Shown: positions 12,067-26,600, numbered from the stretch's first letter. The stretch: DNA of 64,000 nucleotides from Rostratula benghalensis (GCA_013399305.1 VXAI01000013.1:4728255-4792254), one strand, 5' to 3'. Made by a program: numbers and translations. The notes: generated by a model from the letters alone, not told the origin.

Positions 12067-13252
12067 TGAACTAGGTATTTCTTAATTTAAAGTTATTTTT
12101 GTTATTCTAATTCCCTGCTGAAAACAAAATTGCATCTGTTTCTCTGCAAGCCTGTTTGTTAATACACCTGTCAGCTTTCTTTCTTCTAATGCATTATTAT
12201 GTTTGTTTCCTCATTAAAATTGAAATAAACAGCAATAATTATGCTGATATGCTTATTTTTAATACATTAAAAGCTGGTAGTTTGGATAGTAGATATGACT
12301 TTGCGACATGTGCATGCTTTCAGAACTGTAACCACTCTACTTCCCCATTCCCATTATTTACTGAAGTGTATATACTAAAGCATATATTAAATTCAACATC
12401 CTAAAGAACTCCCATTTTAATAAATGGAAAGCATAATAATAACAAGCTGTTGTCTTGCATTGGACCATTTGTGCAGAGTCAAAACATCTAGTATCTAAAA
12501 ATATCAGATGTTGTAAAACCATGCAGGAAAGGGTCATCTAATGAAAATACCTACTCCTTAAATTTCTTCCCTCAGCAAAATTAATTTTTATTATTTCTTA
12601 TGAGGTAGAAAACAATGCATATTTAGATAAGCAATGTGTTGATAATACTGGAAAGGCATAAATGCACGTTAGAGAAGTATTTACTTTTACCTCATACAGG
12701 CATAACTACTTATTAATTTTTACTTTTCAACCCACTTTTGCATTATAATTCCTATTAGAGACTGTCATTACCAAATTGTTTAAGCACATAATTGAATACC
12801 ATTAAAAATCAGTAGGACCCAAATACATAGTTTCAGTTAAATATGTTTATGTGCTTTTTTCTTAAGTAAAGCCAGCCAAAAAATATAGCTTTGAGAGAAA
12901 ATCAAACCCATTAACATCTTAGTGGCATAAATGTTTTTTTTTCTCTGCTGATTGTTGATTGCCTGAATCTGTTCCTTGCACAATCAGCAGCAGAATTGCC
13001 ACTCACTTTAATGAGGCAAGATCAAGGCCACTGTTTTACCAGGATGAACACATTCCTGATGAGTGTACCTGCATTGCCCACCACACAAAGAGGTGTAGTA
13101 GTTTAAATGATTAAGCCCATTGATATTTAGCAGTTGTTATGTTAAGAATGAAGAGGTTGATGGAAGAGTTCTTCCATCCCATGGGACCTGCCAGAAATCC
13201 ATGTGCTCTGCTGGACACATTTTTCACTGTTAAGCAGCAGAATTCCTGACAC

Positions 13253-13270
13253 TTTTTTTTTTTTTTTTTT
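13253..13270. repeat. Poly-T tract, 18 nt
   Basis: Uninterrupted run of 18 T followed by AAAGATT. No retroelement body was recognised next to it. Confidence 0.95.
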
Positions 13271-15383
13271 AAAGATTCATGGGCTACAAATAAAGATCCT
13301 CTCAATAAGAAAGTAATTGAACTAGGAAATAATTGAAAATATAAAATTTCTTTGCATGGCTGATTTAATCAAACATGTAAACACAATATTACATGTAAGC
13401 TCCAACTGCAATCTTGAAGAATAGATCTTTGTTTAAAAAATGTTGGCCATGAGAAGACATCCTAAGAAAAGAAATGTCCTACCATTGATCACACAGACTC
13501 ATTTATTTCCTAACAGCAATTTGTACATTGACACCTGCATATTTTCTGATGCAATATGCTATGTCAGTTTATTTCAATTTTAACTCAGTAAACTTAAAAG
13601 TGTATTTCTCAAAAAGTGACTAGCAGTTTTTCAGCATTAGAAATCTTGTGACTTTGATTCACCACTATGAGGATAAAATTCTGGCTCATAAAGCATTTTC
13701 TATTAATTGTTGTTATTTCACACCTAGAGCTTGTCATTAATATCAATGTTGATATTATTAATACTATTTTTATATTATTGCTATTTATTATTCTTGACAG
13801 TTATACTATAGTGATACATTTTAACCATGATATCTTCTATGGTACGGTAATAAGTGGTAATATAATAAAACAATAACAATAGCAATAATGATAACAGATA
13901 AATAATTAATAGCATTTCTTTAGTACTCAAAGCCTCCAATCAGAAGTGGAGACTCATCAGCTTCTGGAGTCCTTAGAAAGACAGTCTTTTTCCCACAAAA
14001 CACATCTATAAATTCTTCTAAGATAGGGAAAAACATGTCAATCTATAGAATTTCTAGTTAACAAAAACAGTATATTTTTTTTCAACCTCAGGATTGTTAA
14101 GGGAAAAAATCCCTTGTGTGATGCATGTTGTTGCTTATACTCATGCTCATGTAGTTTGGTTTTCCTGAGCAATGGCAATAATCCTGCTCTGAGGGTGAGG
14201 CAGCACACCACAGGGAATTTGTTTCCCAGAGCATTTCTGGAGCACTTGGGTCTCCAGTTCAGCCATTACTGATGTTTTTACTCAGTCTCTCTCTACCAGG
14301 TAGCCTGTTGGACTTACTGAACAACTCCAATTGCCTTCTTACTATCTCTTGCTACCAAAGATAACTGCAAACAATTATATTACGTAGGTCTTGCCTTAGG
14401 AGTAAATATAAAAGCCTTTAATCAGAATTATAGGGATTTTTAAAAAGCCTTCCAAGCACTGCAGTCTCTTCAGGCAGCTAAGAAACAAAAAGCTCACAGC
14501 TTTCCTAATTGGAATACTAGAATTATTTAAAGTCAATACAGCTTCTGGGTTTCTCCTGCCTCAGAGTACATTCCTTTGAAAACCTCAGCCAAGGGTTTTA
14601 ATAATTTAAATACTATCTTCCATTTCGTGCTGTTGTAGTGTTTTTCTTTAATCCTGTAGAATAGAAGATCTCAAATATAAAAATCAGTAATAAAAGGCTG
14701 ATGGCATTGTGGACATACAGGCCTGCTTGACCTTAAAATTTACTATTTAACATTTCCTATGTGCACAATATTAGAGGAAGATTTCTGTTCCCTGGTATAG
14801 CTGATCAAAACAGCTGAATAAGGAGAGACGGGGAAAGGGATGATGTACCTGGCTGAGGTCATTAGTTGCTCTCTACTTCAGGGCAGCCAGAGCTCAGCTC
14901 AAAAAGAATCGACTTTACAGTCAGCTCCCATGGGAGCACTGGGAATAAGCAATACGCACAGATATCGGTTGGCGCTGGTTGTCCAACTGGAAGAGCACTG
15001 CATGTCGGAGAGGGGAAAAAAGCTGAGATGTACCCTTCATTATTGGGGCTCTGTGGCGTCCCTGAAGAGAACCCCCATGAGAAAAACATTAAAGCTGAAT
15101 TATTTCGCTTCCCTAATAAACTGGGCTAGTAGGAAATTCCGAATCACAATGCCAAATCTTGACTGTGCAAAAATTTCAGGAAAGTTTGTCCATGGACTAC
15201 AAGACTTGAGGCCGCAGGGTTTCCCACCCCACAGCACTAATGTGAATCAGAAATACTAACTTTCATTTGTATATCAGCCTGGAGAGTCAACTCTAACTCA
15301 GGCAAACCACAAGAATTTTTAAATTAGATTTGTTACAAGTCAGTTTCCATTCTGGGGAAAAAAATACACTCTTATGATCCTTC

Positions 15384-15434
15384 AATCTATCTGTCTATGT
15401 ATGTGTCTATCTGCCTGTCTATCTATCTTTCTCC
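15384..15434. repeat. Degraded TCTA/CTGT tetranucleotide microsatellite
   Basis: Imperfect runs of CTAT, CTGT and ATGT units (ATCTATCTGTCTATGTATGT... CTATCTATCTTTC) over about 50 bp. Interruptions show it is an old array that is decaying. Confidence 0.85.
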
Positions 15435-18400
15435 TTTTTCTACACCTGATTAGAGCAGCCATAAGGTGCAGCTTAGAAATGAGGGCTCAGAAAAAGCACA
15501 GTAAACAAGTAAACATTTTCATACCTATGGGAGTAAGATGCTTCCTCTGTGAGCGCTGTAGTCATTAGTACCCATATGTCTATGCTGTTACATTTTCAGA
15601 AGAGTTCTGGTCACAATTATTCTCCAAACTTCTCCCTGGGATGACTAGCGAATACTGTTCCCTGATCATTTCCAGATGCCTTGCACACATTTTTGCTCTG
15701 AAAATAAAGATAATTAATAGTATGGACACAGGCTGTTCCATGCCAATTGGCCATATTATCTTAGGTAATTATCTTAGGTGTCTTTACATTATTTATATTT
15801 CGTTGAAGGAGGCTTGGTAATCAAGCTGTTCAGGAGGGAGCCATGTCAAGAGAGGTTTGGAAGGAACCAAAGCTTTTGGCTGGTGCAGCTTTGTGGTCAC
15901 AGCTCATGACGTACAGAACTGAGTTGAATAAGGAACATCTTTGTGTTGAGCTTTCAAAGTTTTTGCAAAAGTGCAGGCAAAAATGAATAAATAACTGTTG
16001 GATCCTCTACGGCTTTTCCTTTTCTTATGACTCATTCTGTTTTTCACGTACAATGCAACGGCTGGAGCCTGACACTGTTTCACAGGATGCAATTTTATAT
16101 TCTCCCCCCAGCTATTTGTGATGGATCCAAAAGGAGAATCATTAGATAGATGAGAAGAGGTGTTCTGCTGGTTATGGCTGTATTTGTAAAAGTGGGAGAG
16201 AATGAGAATGCTTTCACTGCCGGGAATATGAATGTCTCTCAGCCTTGCACATACATAATGAGAACATGAGAAGGTTCCTCAGTGCTCCAACACAGCTGGT
16301 TGTTCTTCCACACTGAAACACTCTGGAGATTTCTGTTCAGAGCCAAATTCACAACATCTGGATTAATTTGAAATTCATCTTGGTTCATTCTAGCGATCTT
16401 AACACGTAGCCTGGGAAGTCTTAGAAGGGTCTTCATCACTGGAGGTCTTCACCACAGCTTATGTAAAACACCTGTTCAGGACTGACCTAGGTGTAAGAGA
16501 ATCTGTCTTGGGTCAAGCACGGACAGCTGATCATTTGAGATCTCTTTCATCCCTGTTTTTCTAAGTTTGTTCGAATCCAATGTAGCTGGATAAGAATATG
16601 AAAAAAAATGAGGTCTTGACAAAAGTCTGAGAAGAAATTAATTTCTATGTTCATTCCAGATTCCAACACAGTCTAATGGATTTGCATGTACATATACAAT
16701 ATCTTAAGCAGACTATTTTTAGAACATATTGGCATTTCTTGATATTACCAGAGTCATAAATATTGGAGTTGCTGGAAGGCAAGCGCTTCAGGGTTTTTGT
16801 TCTCCTCCCCATCCCCCACTTCTATAATAAAGAGCTTACACATGGAAAAGTAAAATAACCACATAAATTTTAATGGCGTAGTAAAAATAGCTATTCACAA
16901 AGGTTCCAAAGACTAGTAATTAATTTACACACTCCCTTTTCTTGCATATTTTATAAATGGACATACCTTGTCTCTATTAGATTACCCTCTCCTAGCAAGT
17001 GACTTTAAACATTAATTACTTGAAAAATTCAGGTCAGGTGCCTGGCACCTACCTTACAAGACACATTGAATTGAAAACATCTTCATCCAGTGTTATCACT
17101 AAATGATGTGGGAGATTGCACTGAGGTTCACAGAAACAGACTGTAGTAGTACGGAATTAGAAAATTTTCTGAACACAGCTGCAGATTTTCCCTGTTGTGA
17201 AAGATACAATCACTTTTGGCAAAGCTCTGCATCTTGGAATAGGCTTTAAATCTTTAAAAGCCAAATAAACTGACAACAAAGTCAACAGTCAGATTAAGAT
17301 TGAATGATTTGAAAGTATGCATATGTCTGTGTCTTCTTATCTGCCTGTGTGTGCAAATATTCTGTGTTAAGAAATATCAGCATTAGAATTCAGGACGGTG
17401 ATTAAAAGCATTCAAGTATAAAGACAGTAAACAAAAAAATGTGTGTGTCTTATTTGGTGTGAAACTGTAGCATCAATAACAAGTTTTGTCCTTGCAGGAA
17501 GAAAATTACATTTTAGATGAGATTGGGACTTTTTAAAATAATATTTGCTTATTGTACTACAGTAAAGAAAAAGAAAAAGTTTGGGAAAGTTTGATTTGGT
17601 ACAACTAGGAGGACAAAGCAATCATACAGAGTTCAGTAATTCCAGTCTGCATCCGTGAAAGTCTCGGGAAAGACGCTTCAGGAGTTGTCCTCCTAGGAAG
17701 ACATATATTAGTGACAGAATTGGGAAAATCAGTTATGGAAAACTTATATTCTCTGACTTACTTCTGAACCATATGCATATTGTCCTTTATATCCATGATA
17801 ATGACATACCTATCCTGCTGCTGAATCGAAAATATGGCAGATATACAATGAAAGGCACTGATGCCCTTATATGCTTACTTTGCTGACTCAAGTTTATTTT
17901 AAAATATTAATAAACTAACTTCATATTGCCAGGCTGCCTGCCAGATCAAGTATTATCTGTCTGCATCTCTCCAACTTTATGCCAGATCAGGCTTTTTCCT
18001 CTTCTTTTCTAATTGGCTTAAAACCAGTGTAAAAGTGCATAGCCAGCACAAACCCAATAGAGAGAGGACATTTGCCCAGGCATGATCCGGACCAAAGGTG
18101 TGTTGCTCTGTGGGGTTAGATCCCGTTCTAACACATGTAGGACCATGGCCTCACAAATGCTGTCTGGAAGTCTCCACCAGGTTCAGTGATTAACACTGAA
18201 GGACTCCTACTGGAGTCTGAAAAAAAAAGTACAAAAGAACAACAAAAAAATCAAGCCAAGAAATAATATATCAAAGGAGCCCATGGAGCCAGAAAAGTCC
18301 CAAAGATCCTACAGAGACTTCTACCCCCAGGGTCGAATCTCCATGTAGCATCCTTGTTACTCCAGTTCTGAGACCCTTTGTGTCACAACAAGCCAGGGAC

Positions 18401-20389
18401 TTCTGCAATTCAAACTGTATATCTCATGAACACAAAGCCAAGTGAGCTTCAAGCCAGACTCCAATAGCAGATAAACCAGATTTCTGTCTTCTTTGGTGTA
18501 TGTCTTACGCCCATAATATATCTCTTCACAGTTTCTAGATGTAAGATTATCTGTAACTGATCAAGCTGGCATAAAGGGAGCTTGGTATGCCTACATGAGC
18601 TGCAAGTTTTCCCTCTGGATTTCAGTGAAGTGCTTAATCAAGCAGAACAGAGTTGCCTGACTGGCTCAAGTGAGTACAAGAGAAACAAGGTGAAAGCCTC
18701 AGATGTCCATGAGTCCTATTTCCATTATGTGGTTTAAAGTCCATTTTGCACAAAGGTAGAATCAATCAGAAGGAATGAGTCTGAGGCAAAATTGTAGATG
18801 CTGAGCCCCTACAATGTGAGAGCCTAAAAATCATAAACCACAATAACATCTAAGTCACAGAAAACGTGCTTGTTGTTAACAAATTATATGTTATTACATG
18901 TGAATGTAAATAGAGGTACACAAAGCAAGCAGCTAATACTGCTGTTTTAATGCTAACATACTGATAAGCTCTGCATTTATATTTCTTGTATGAGTTACAT
19001 TGATTACGCTGATCATACAAAAATCTTAGATAGCATTTCAATATTACAAAGATTTTTTTGTATCATTGCTCAACACTAATATTAAACAAATGTTTGTCTC
19101 CAGAAACAAGACAGTCTTCTGGCTTATTTCTCCTTTCCTTGCTTCATTACAGTGATGTAGCCTTTTAGATTCAGTGATAAACACAGTTTATGCGTTCCAC
19201 GCTAGAATTGTTAAATTATGGCTACAAAAACTGTCATTGGTTAATGTACTAGGAGATGAGAACCTTGAATTATATGTAAAAAAAAGTGTAAAATAGTTTT
19301 GGAAAATTTATTCTTAATCTGTTTCCCTATGCAATAACAAGAGGTAAATTCCCTGTTACTTGTCTTACCTGTTAAAACAAAAGTGACTGTGTACCTTCGA
19401 AGAAATATGATTAGCTGGAACTGAAAACTCCAAAGTTTAGATGAAAGTTCAATCACTGTGCACCTACACTGGAATAAAGATTGCCCTCTGGGGCTACCAA
19501 AGAAACACAGCATTGCCAGGGGGAGGATTATTCAAGTTTAAAAGTTCTCCTTTATTCACCAGTCATGTGAAAGCGAAGTGTGAAAACGGGATCCTTTTAA
19601 AATTAATTGTCCCAACTTAATATTTGAGTCAACAGAAGGTGACATGGGAATAGCACTGCTTAGGAATAGACAAGGAAATTCCATTTTAACAAGGCATCAA
19701 ATATCAAATTAGAACACCATAGCAGCAAGAAATTCAAGTATCTAATTCAGCTAATATTTTAATATATTCAGTGCTGTGTGACTGGCTGTTCCTTGCTGTA
19801 TGACGTGGCTGAGAATACAACATCAGCATTAAGCAAATAATGGGAGCGTTGCTATGGGCTTCAGTGAGAGCAGACCTTAGTTTAATGTGTTAAGACATCA
19901 TCCAAGTAATTTTCTTTTTGCCATCTTCAATTTGGTATAATACATTATCATAATAAAGGGATCTGGGAGCAGCAAGACTTGATTAAGTGTCAAATGCTCT
20001 CAGAGACTCAAAAAATGGAGAGTTTTAATGCCAGTTCTTTGGTTTCCAAAGGAGAAAATAGTCTTAAAGGACAAAAGAAATGGGCAAGAAACGAGTTGGA
20101 ACAATTGTATTTAAAAATAAAAATACAGAATGAGGTTAATGAATTTCTGCTGTAAGCAGCACAAGACTGAGAGGGATTGATATACACTCCTTTGTAATGT
20201 TGAATTTTTGACAAAGGCCCTCAAAAATGACTAGGAGCTGGGTGACCAGTTCCTAACATTCAAGTAGTTGAATGCAAAAGTTAGTACTTTCACGAGTTTA
20301 TGCTGCTGATTATCCACATTAAGAATAATATTTTGCACTGAAAGTATTCAGACTTCTCTTGAAAGATAAATAATGATTCTTAATAACAT

Positions 20390-20490
20390 TTTTGTGAGTT
20401 ACTCCATTATTTTATCTCCATTTTGCGTATGAAAAAATAGAGCTACAGAGCAACAGTGACTTGTTTAAAGCCACATTCATTAGGGTTTTT
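20390..20490 (-). mobile_element. Ancient MIR-like SINE relic
   Basis: The plus strand reads 'TATTTTATCTCCATTTTGCG', then an A-rich stretch and 'AGAGCTACAGAGCAACAGTG', then 'ACTTGTTTAAAGCCACATTC'. This follows, in order, the reverse complement of the conserved MIR SINE section (the 'CCCATTTTACAGATGAGG... ACTGAGGCACAGAG... GTGACTTGCCCAAGGTCACA' series). Divergence is high, as expected for an element shared by amniotes. The assignment is by eye. Confidence 0.55.
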
Positions 20491-20546
20491 TTGACCACTG
20501 CCTCTCCTGAGGAATACTAATATCCCCTATCTGCAAGCAACACTGG

Positions 20547-20628
20547 AAGGATGAATTAATTAATATTTGCAAAGAGCTTTGGAATCCTGATCTGAAAGGT
20601 GCTAGATAAGTGTAAAGAATTATACTGT
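20547..20628 (+). mobile_element. Ancient SINE/LINE 3' tail (MIR/L3-like)
   Basis: 'GGATGAATTAATTAATATTT' is followed by 'GCAAAGAGCTTTGGAATCCT' and 'GATCTGAAAGGTGCTAGATA' and ends in 'AGTGTAAAGAATTATA'. The order (ATTAAT, AAAGCGCTTTG-like, GAAAGGCGCTATATAAGTG-like, short TATTAT-like tail) resembles the 3' tail shared by old amniote CORE-SINE/L3-type elements. It lies about 60 bp from the minus-strand MIR relic, in opposite orientation. The family name is uncertain. Confidence 0.4.
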
Positions 20629-23600
20629 AAATTATGCATAAGTATTGTGAATGCTGCTTTTTCAGATGTGTCTGCTACAAAGATCACTCAGTAGTTCAGA
20701 CATCTAAAACATGGATGATGCAAGACTGTTTAAGAATTGATTAGTATACCTTTGGGGGTATAAGAATGGCAGTCTACAGCAATGCAGGAGACAACAGCTC
20801 CTATATCATGAGGAAAATGACATTTCGATACCATAAGAAATTCCTTATGCCTTTGAAGTTGTATCTTAGTTCAAAGTCAGTCAGTATTCTTTATTTTTCA
20901 TATAATTATGAAAGTGTTTTCATGTCAATAAGTGCTTTTTAAAAGTGAAAATAACCTAGATGAAGCAGTCATAAATCCAAGGAAAACTCTCTCTCTCTTC
21001 TCTATTACTATCAGCCACAATTTGAGCTAATGTTCCCAGCCCTCCTGAAAGCTGCTTAGGAAGCTTCATAAGCAACTACTCACAGTTCCATTGCTTTAAG
21101 ACCAGGGCTGAACATGAACCATAAAGTAGTCTATACTTCAAAATCATAGAGAAACAAGACTGCTAACAAGGCAGAAATGACAGAAGGAGGAGTAAAATAC
21201 ATATCTGGGCACCTTATATTGAAGATTTGTACTATGGGAGTGGTCAAAGAGCCCTGGGTAGAAAGGACAGGTTTTGTCTGAGTTCAGGTGTGGAGCAAAC
21301 TTCTTCCAGACAGCCATTGACTACTTTCATTATGGACTAGACAAGACAGTCCAAGCAAGCTGGCTAGGGCCCTGACTTCAATGCCTCTGTCAGGACTGAC
21401 TGGTACTAAAATGGGATTGACTGGTCCTGGTATGGGTTTTACATGCCAAAACAGGAAGGAAGGATCTGTGGATCTAATGATTATTCCATTAGCAAAACAC
21501 ATATCATTAAATAAACTGCAGAAACTGAAAACGTAACATAAATTAAGAGCAAGAGAGATGAAGAGTCTTGGCAGTGTTCTCTTTTCAAGGGGATTGGATG
21601 GGTGAAAATAATCAGTTGATCTTTGAAATACTTTGCTTGAAAGATTCTCTGAAATACATCTTTCTCAATGAAATATCTGGAGAACACCTGTTAAAAAAAT
21701 AATCATAAAGTGTCTGCCACCAAAACAAGCAAAATTTTATGTCTCCAATTTAAAAGAATCCACCAGCAAAGATAGCCTGTTCCCTTGACAACCCCAGTCT
21801 CTCCTCTGCTGGCCATGAACTTTCTTCATCCCCCCAATTAACACATTGGCTCCTGTGCCTGCAGGGCTGTCATCTCCTGCCAGCTGAGTGACACAAATTC
21901 CCTGTCTTTAGCACAGTCCTAATGGATGTACTCAAGCTTGCAACAAAAGGTGACCTACCAGGCAAGTAGCAGAATGTATGTGGACTTGAAGGACTGTGGT
22001 GGTCTGAGCTGCAGCTAAAGTCTAGGTTTGATTGGAAAAATAAAATTTCTGAAGCTGGACATTAAACTGGGGAAGAAACACAAAAGGCAGAAATCCAAAG
22101 CAAAAAACAGACAGCACACTATGGCAAGGGTGTCAGGTTAAAAAAAAATAAAATGCAGTGGCATAACAGTCTGGCAGAAAAGCAGAAAACAACTTTTTCA
22201 AGCAGAAATTGAAAAGCAAAACCCCCCAAAAAAGGATTGGGTGGAAGCTGGAAGGACTGCAGGAATAAGGAGTCTTCTTATGCTTCCCTTTTTTATGCTA
22301 TATTCTTCATGTAATAGTGTGCCACTGTGTGATTTGAAAAAGAGTATGTGTCTTGTTGGCTTTTTTATTTCAAAACCAAAGAGAGAAAGTCTGAAAAATG
22401 TGACCCTGCTTGTGAGGTTGCAGCAGCTCTGTGGCCTGTATGAAAAGATCATCGAGCTGAGAGTGGATTTTTAGTTATGCCCTGCTGTGCCCAATGGCTT
22501 TCTACCAGCCCTCCATCAGTATTGACAGAGTGTAACAACCCTTCAAATTTCTCATCTCCTACCTGTGGTGAGATAACTTCTTCAGAGTATTTGAAAGCCA
22601 GCCCAGAAAATGAGAAGGAGCCTGAGTCCTGGGTCAGCCTTTCATCCAAACTTTGTGTGATCACCCTGGCAGAAACAAGCACAGGTTACAAAATCCATAT
22701 CGTAAGAGGAGTTTGAACACAGCAGCATTTCCAACTCAGGAAACTCAAATTAGTGTCTAAATAAGAAGTTAGGTTCTTCTTTCCAAAGGTGCCACACAAA
22801 GACAAGGTGGTGAAGCATTATATCCCTGACAACCAGGACAGCAGTATGTAGATTATAAAGGGAAGATGTGCACTTGTTTGAGTCATATTCAGATTGTTTA
22901 ACTTTAGCAGAGAATTAATTGTGTTTTAAATGTGAATATTTAAAAATTAAAAATAAAACAATATGTGCAATATTGTTTTGTCATGTCCTTTTCAAAAGAA
23001 AACAGAATTTGTCCTGCAATCAAATGGACATGTAATATTAATGATTTGCAGAATAAGGGTGATCTGAAGGAATTTAGAAAGGAAACAATTACTATGCATG
23101 AGGTTCTTTCAAATGTCCTAGGAAAGCAATTGGGATAGAAAGAACACCTCTCTCTCTTTTTTATTTCCCTTAGCTAATAAAAACTTTTGGATTAAATGCT
23201 ACTGTGTTAGGCTAGGTCACGTACTAGTTAGAACTGCTATTTTACACAACAAATGTATCATGTAAAAATGAAAATTAGTTGCAAAAATTATTATTATCAT
23301 TAGCATGCTTTAGCATGATCCCAGCTTAATTTATTTTTTTTTAATTATGTGTAGAAAAATTCACCTACATTAGCAAACCTGTTAAGAAATTATCAGCAGA
23401 TGCAGGCAGAGTGAGCAAGACACTTTCCTGTTATGGCAAATACTTCATTGGCCTTAAACTGCAATTTGCTATTGGAGATATGTATGTGAACTCTCACATC
23501 CCCTTGCCACTAATTTACACAGGAATTTAAAATTAATTTGTCATGCAATGCCAAATGCCTTTGTGTGTTCATAAGCTATTAGGCCATATGCCACACATTA

Positions 23601-26600
23601 TTTTGCCAGGTGTTAACACGGTACAGACAAATTACATGTCCCCTAAGACATCAGAGATTTTGAGGGGCAAAAGTAAAGGATGAAAAAAGGATGAAAAAGA
23701 GAAAACGAGCTTTGGAAAGACTTTTGAAAAAATTTGAAAGACTTAAAAACAGTGTTCTTGCAATTTCTCAGTAAGAACCATATATATATATATTAATCCA
23801 CAGACTTTAAAAGATAGAGCAGTTGTAGAGTGCTGATGAAAGATCAATATGACTTACCTTGTTCAACAAAGTCCTCACTGACTTACAGGCTTTATTTTAG
23901 AAAGTCCATCTTTATATTCTTAAAGTGGAAATTGTAGAAGAAAAGATCATCCAAAGAGAATGTATTAGCACCGTAAATTATTGTGTTGGGATAGTCCTAT
24001 TTTTAGTTTTACCTGTTAAGTGTTACTGACTATTCATTTGGGAGAGGAAGGGAAATGAATTATTTAGGTCTGTTTTGTGGTAGAAATGAAATGCAGTTCA
24101 TAAATCTATGTTCAGTCTTAGACAGTGCCTATCAGATCCCCAGTTCTCATATAATTTCTAAATATCAAAGTCAAAAAAAATATTGTTTCAATTCCTCCCT
24201 GCCTGTAGGTCAAATAAACCCATGCACATAAATCCACAGGCAGTGATATAAAAATGTCATACCCTTATTATTTTCTCATGACAACCTCATCATCTGAAAC
24301 TCATGTACGTTTGCATGAGGCCAGTTAAAGACATTAAGATGAGCGCTATAGCATATCCTTAAAATAGGAAAACAGATAAATACATCCTTCAGGCATACAA
24401 CTGGTAACAGAAACACAACCCATCAGCAGAGGTGTTAAATTGTTTGCTCAACTGAACAGATTTTCAGACGGCTTGAATACTGTTCACCATCTCTTGCCCA
24501 ATCTTAAATTATTGCAGTCATTAACATATAATCATTTAGTTGTACCATGCTGTTTGCCTGCTACTGAAAAGCCAGACAGCTACTCCACAAGCAAATAATT
24601 ATTAGGACTCTGGCTCACTGTTCACTTAGTAACGCCTGCTATCAGGTTTGAATCACACTGTCTCCAGGCAAATATTAGTGGTTAAAGGTAGGATTCACAG
24701 CACTGTCTGAGATGCAAATAATAAATACTTAACAGTGGGGACTCTCTTCAGCTCAGACCTCTGCTAATTATTCTGTGCAAGTGCCTGCCAAATCTCACCA
24801 GGCTTCCCCTTCTTTCCCCACTATTAATTCGGTAGGGTTACCTTCAGTGCCATTCTAAACCCTTTAGCATTTAGACACTGAACACCTCCTTTAGGGCATT
24901 GGCCATACTGGTGTATTATCAGCCAGCTTTAGGTTGTGATGAAGAACAAATTGCTCCAGCTCAAACAGAGGTTATGGATGCCATTTTTCTTTGTGAAATT
25001 CTGTACTCCATGTGGTTCAAGAGCCTTCTGGGTTGGTTTCTGGGAATGTCCGGACAAAAGTAGTTTCACAGCCTGGGAACCTGGTTGTTAGATACCCTTG
25101 TGAACAAGAATTCACCCAGGCTCCTCTGCTGGGTCCAAATGAGTATACTGCTATAAAGGAGTAACAGGTTACTAAGTCAAATCTTGTAAATTAGAATAGT
25201 AGCACTGAAAAAAGCTTTGCAAAAATACTTATTACATGATGCTTTCCTTTTGCTCTTGCAGAGAAGTTGTAGGTTAAGGTTGATGCAAAAGATGGTATTA
25301 AACAATAATTACCAAATAACAGAGAAAACAACAATGGCATTTATTTTCTAGGAGTCACTGAGGAGAGAACACGGTGAAACCTAGGGATGAGTTCAAGCCA
25401 CTTTTTACATGGAGTTTGGGAGTGTTTCACATGCCAGTGAGACCAATAAGCCATTTACTTTTCACAGGTACAGCTTGGGTGGTGGCATGGCTCAGCCCCT
25501 TTGCCAAGCCTTGCTTCCAGCTCTGCCTTCACACATGGACTGAAAAGTCCAGTTCAGACACGGCAGGAGATGGTATTTCAGGCTTGAGACACATTCATTG
25601 CATCTCCAAGGAGAAGAAGCACACAGAAACTTTGTGAAATTTAATACGGGCACTGCAAGGTAGGTAGGGACAGAATGGGTATACAACTCTTCCAAGCTTA
25701 GATCTGTCTGTCAAGTAACAAGCTTTATCAACCACTGATAACAATTTTGTTGAGAATTCAAGAAAGCATAAAGGGACAGATCACTTCAAAAGATCTTTTC
25801 TTCTTCTAGCACTGAGAGTAGCAGCAGAAATACTATTTTTGTAGTGCAAGGTTCAAATCCTTCTACAGTCGGCAAGAACTTTGGGAAGAAAAAAGTTAGG
25901 TCAATATTCTCAATCACTTTGTAATCAGACCTGAATAGCTGACTATCATGCTTTTTAACCTCTAATCTCTCAATCCAATTAAAAAATCTATGAAGTGACA
26001 GAATATATTAGATGAAGAATAATTTACCAGGGACAGTCCCGTTGATTCAAAGAAGACTTAGTTCTCTCCTTTACAGTTCAATCTAAAATACGCATTTCAT
26101 GAATCGTGAGTATATTATTTATCGGACAAAAAGCCCAGCTGATTCTGAATAGGGTCTCAAGAGACTTACTGGAAATAAAAAGGACCAGATCATGTCTAAG
26201 TTCTTTGCAAAGAATGAAAAGTTCTTCTCCCATATTTTATGTTCCCGATTCTGATAAAAATAACTGTATGCCAGATCATATAACATTTTATTCATGAGGC
26301 CAAAGTTTGCTAGGAAATCTTTGTGCTTTAACATTGGTAGGGTCACTATAGGTATATGTCAAGGTAAAATTTGTGCTATAATAAATACAGCTGAATTTAC
26401 CCCACATTTAATATAATTAGATTTAGTACTGCAGTACCTTTATTAGCAAAATGTACACTGGGAGCTAGATCCTCATGCCCTTATATACAGCAAACAGAAC
26501 AGATGCTTTGGCACTTTTTTTAAAAAGTAACATGCAATTAACTGTGGCTGCAAATACAAAAGTTTGAGCTGAGCCTAGGAACCATGCATCAGTGATTCTC

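Larger units (their letters stand above)
12067..20389. other. Unique AT-rich sequence, no gene seen
   Basis: An 8.3-kb stretch without recognised genes or CR1. The longest frame (14840-15259, plus, 139 codons) has no recognisable domain and overlaps frames on both strands. Local features are an 18-T tract (13253-13270), a very AT-rich block (about 13725-13910) with a small 9-bp inverted repeat (13738-13757), a degraded TCTA/CTGT microsatellite (15384-15434) and a 13-bp tandem duplication (ATTATCTTAGGT, 15755-15780). Confidence 0.5.

Noticed and set aside
14840..15259. 139-codon plus-strand frame
   Set aside because: No motif is recognisable, overlapping open frames exist on both strands, and this length is expected by chance about once per window.
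16084..16134. Acceptor-like TATTCTCCCCCAG followed by a short plus-strand frame (LFVMDPKGESLDR then stop)
   Set aside because: Only 13 codons before the stop, no donor or neighbouring exon, and no recognised protein.
25801..25885. tRNA-like T-arm (GCAAGGTTCAAATCCTTC)
   Set aside because: Only the B-box-like motif with a 4-bp stem is present. The 3' acceptor strand would need GACTGTA upstream, and no such sequence or D-arm is found at the right distance.
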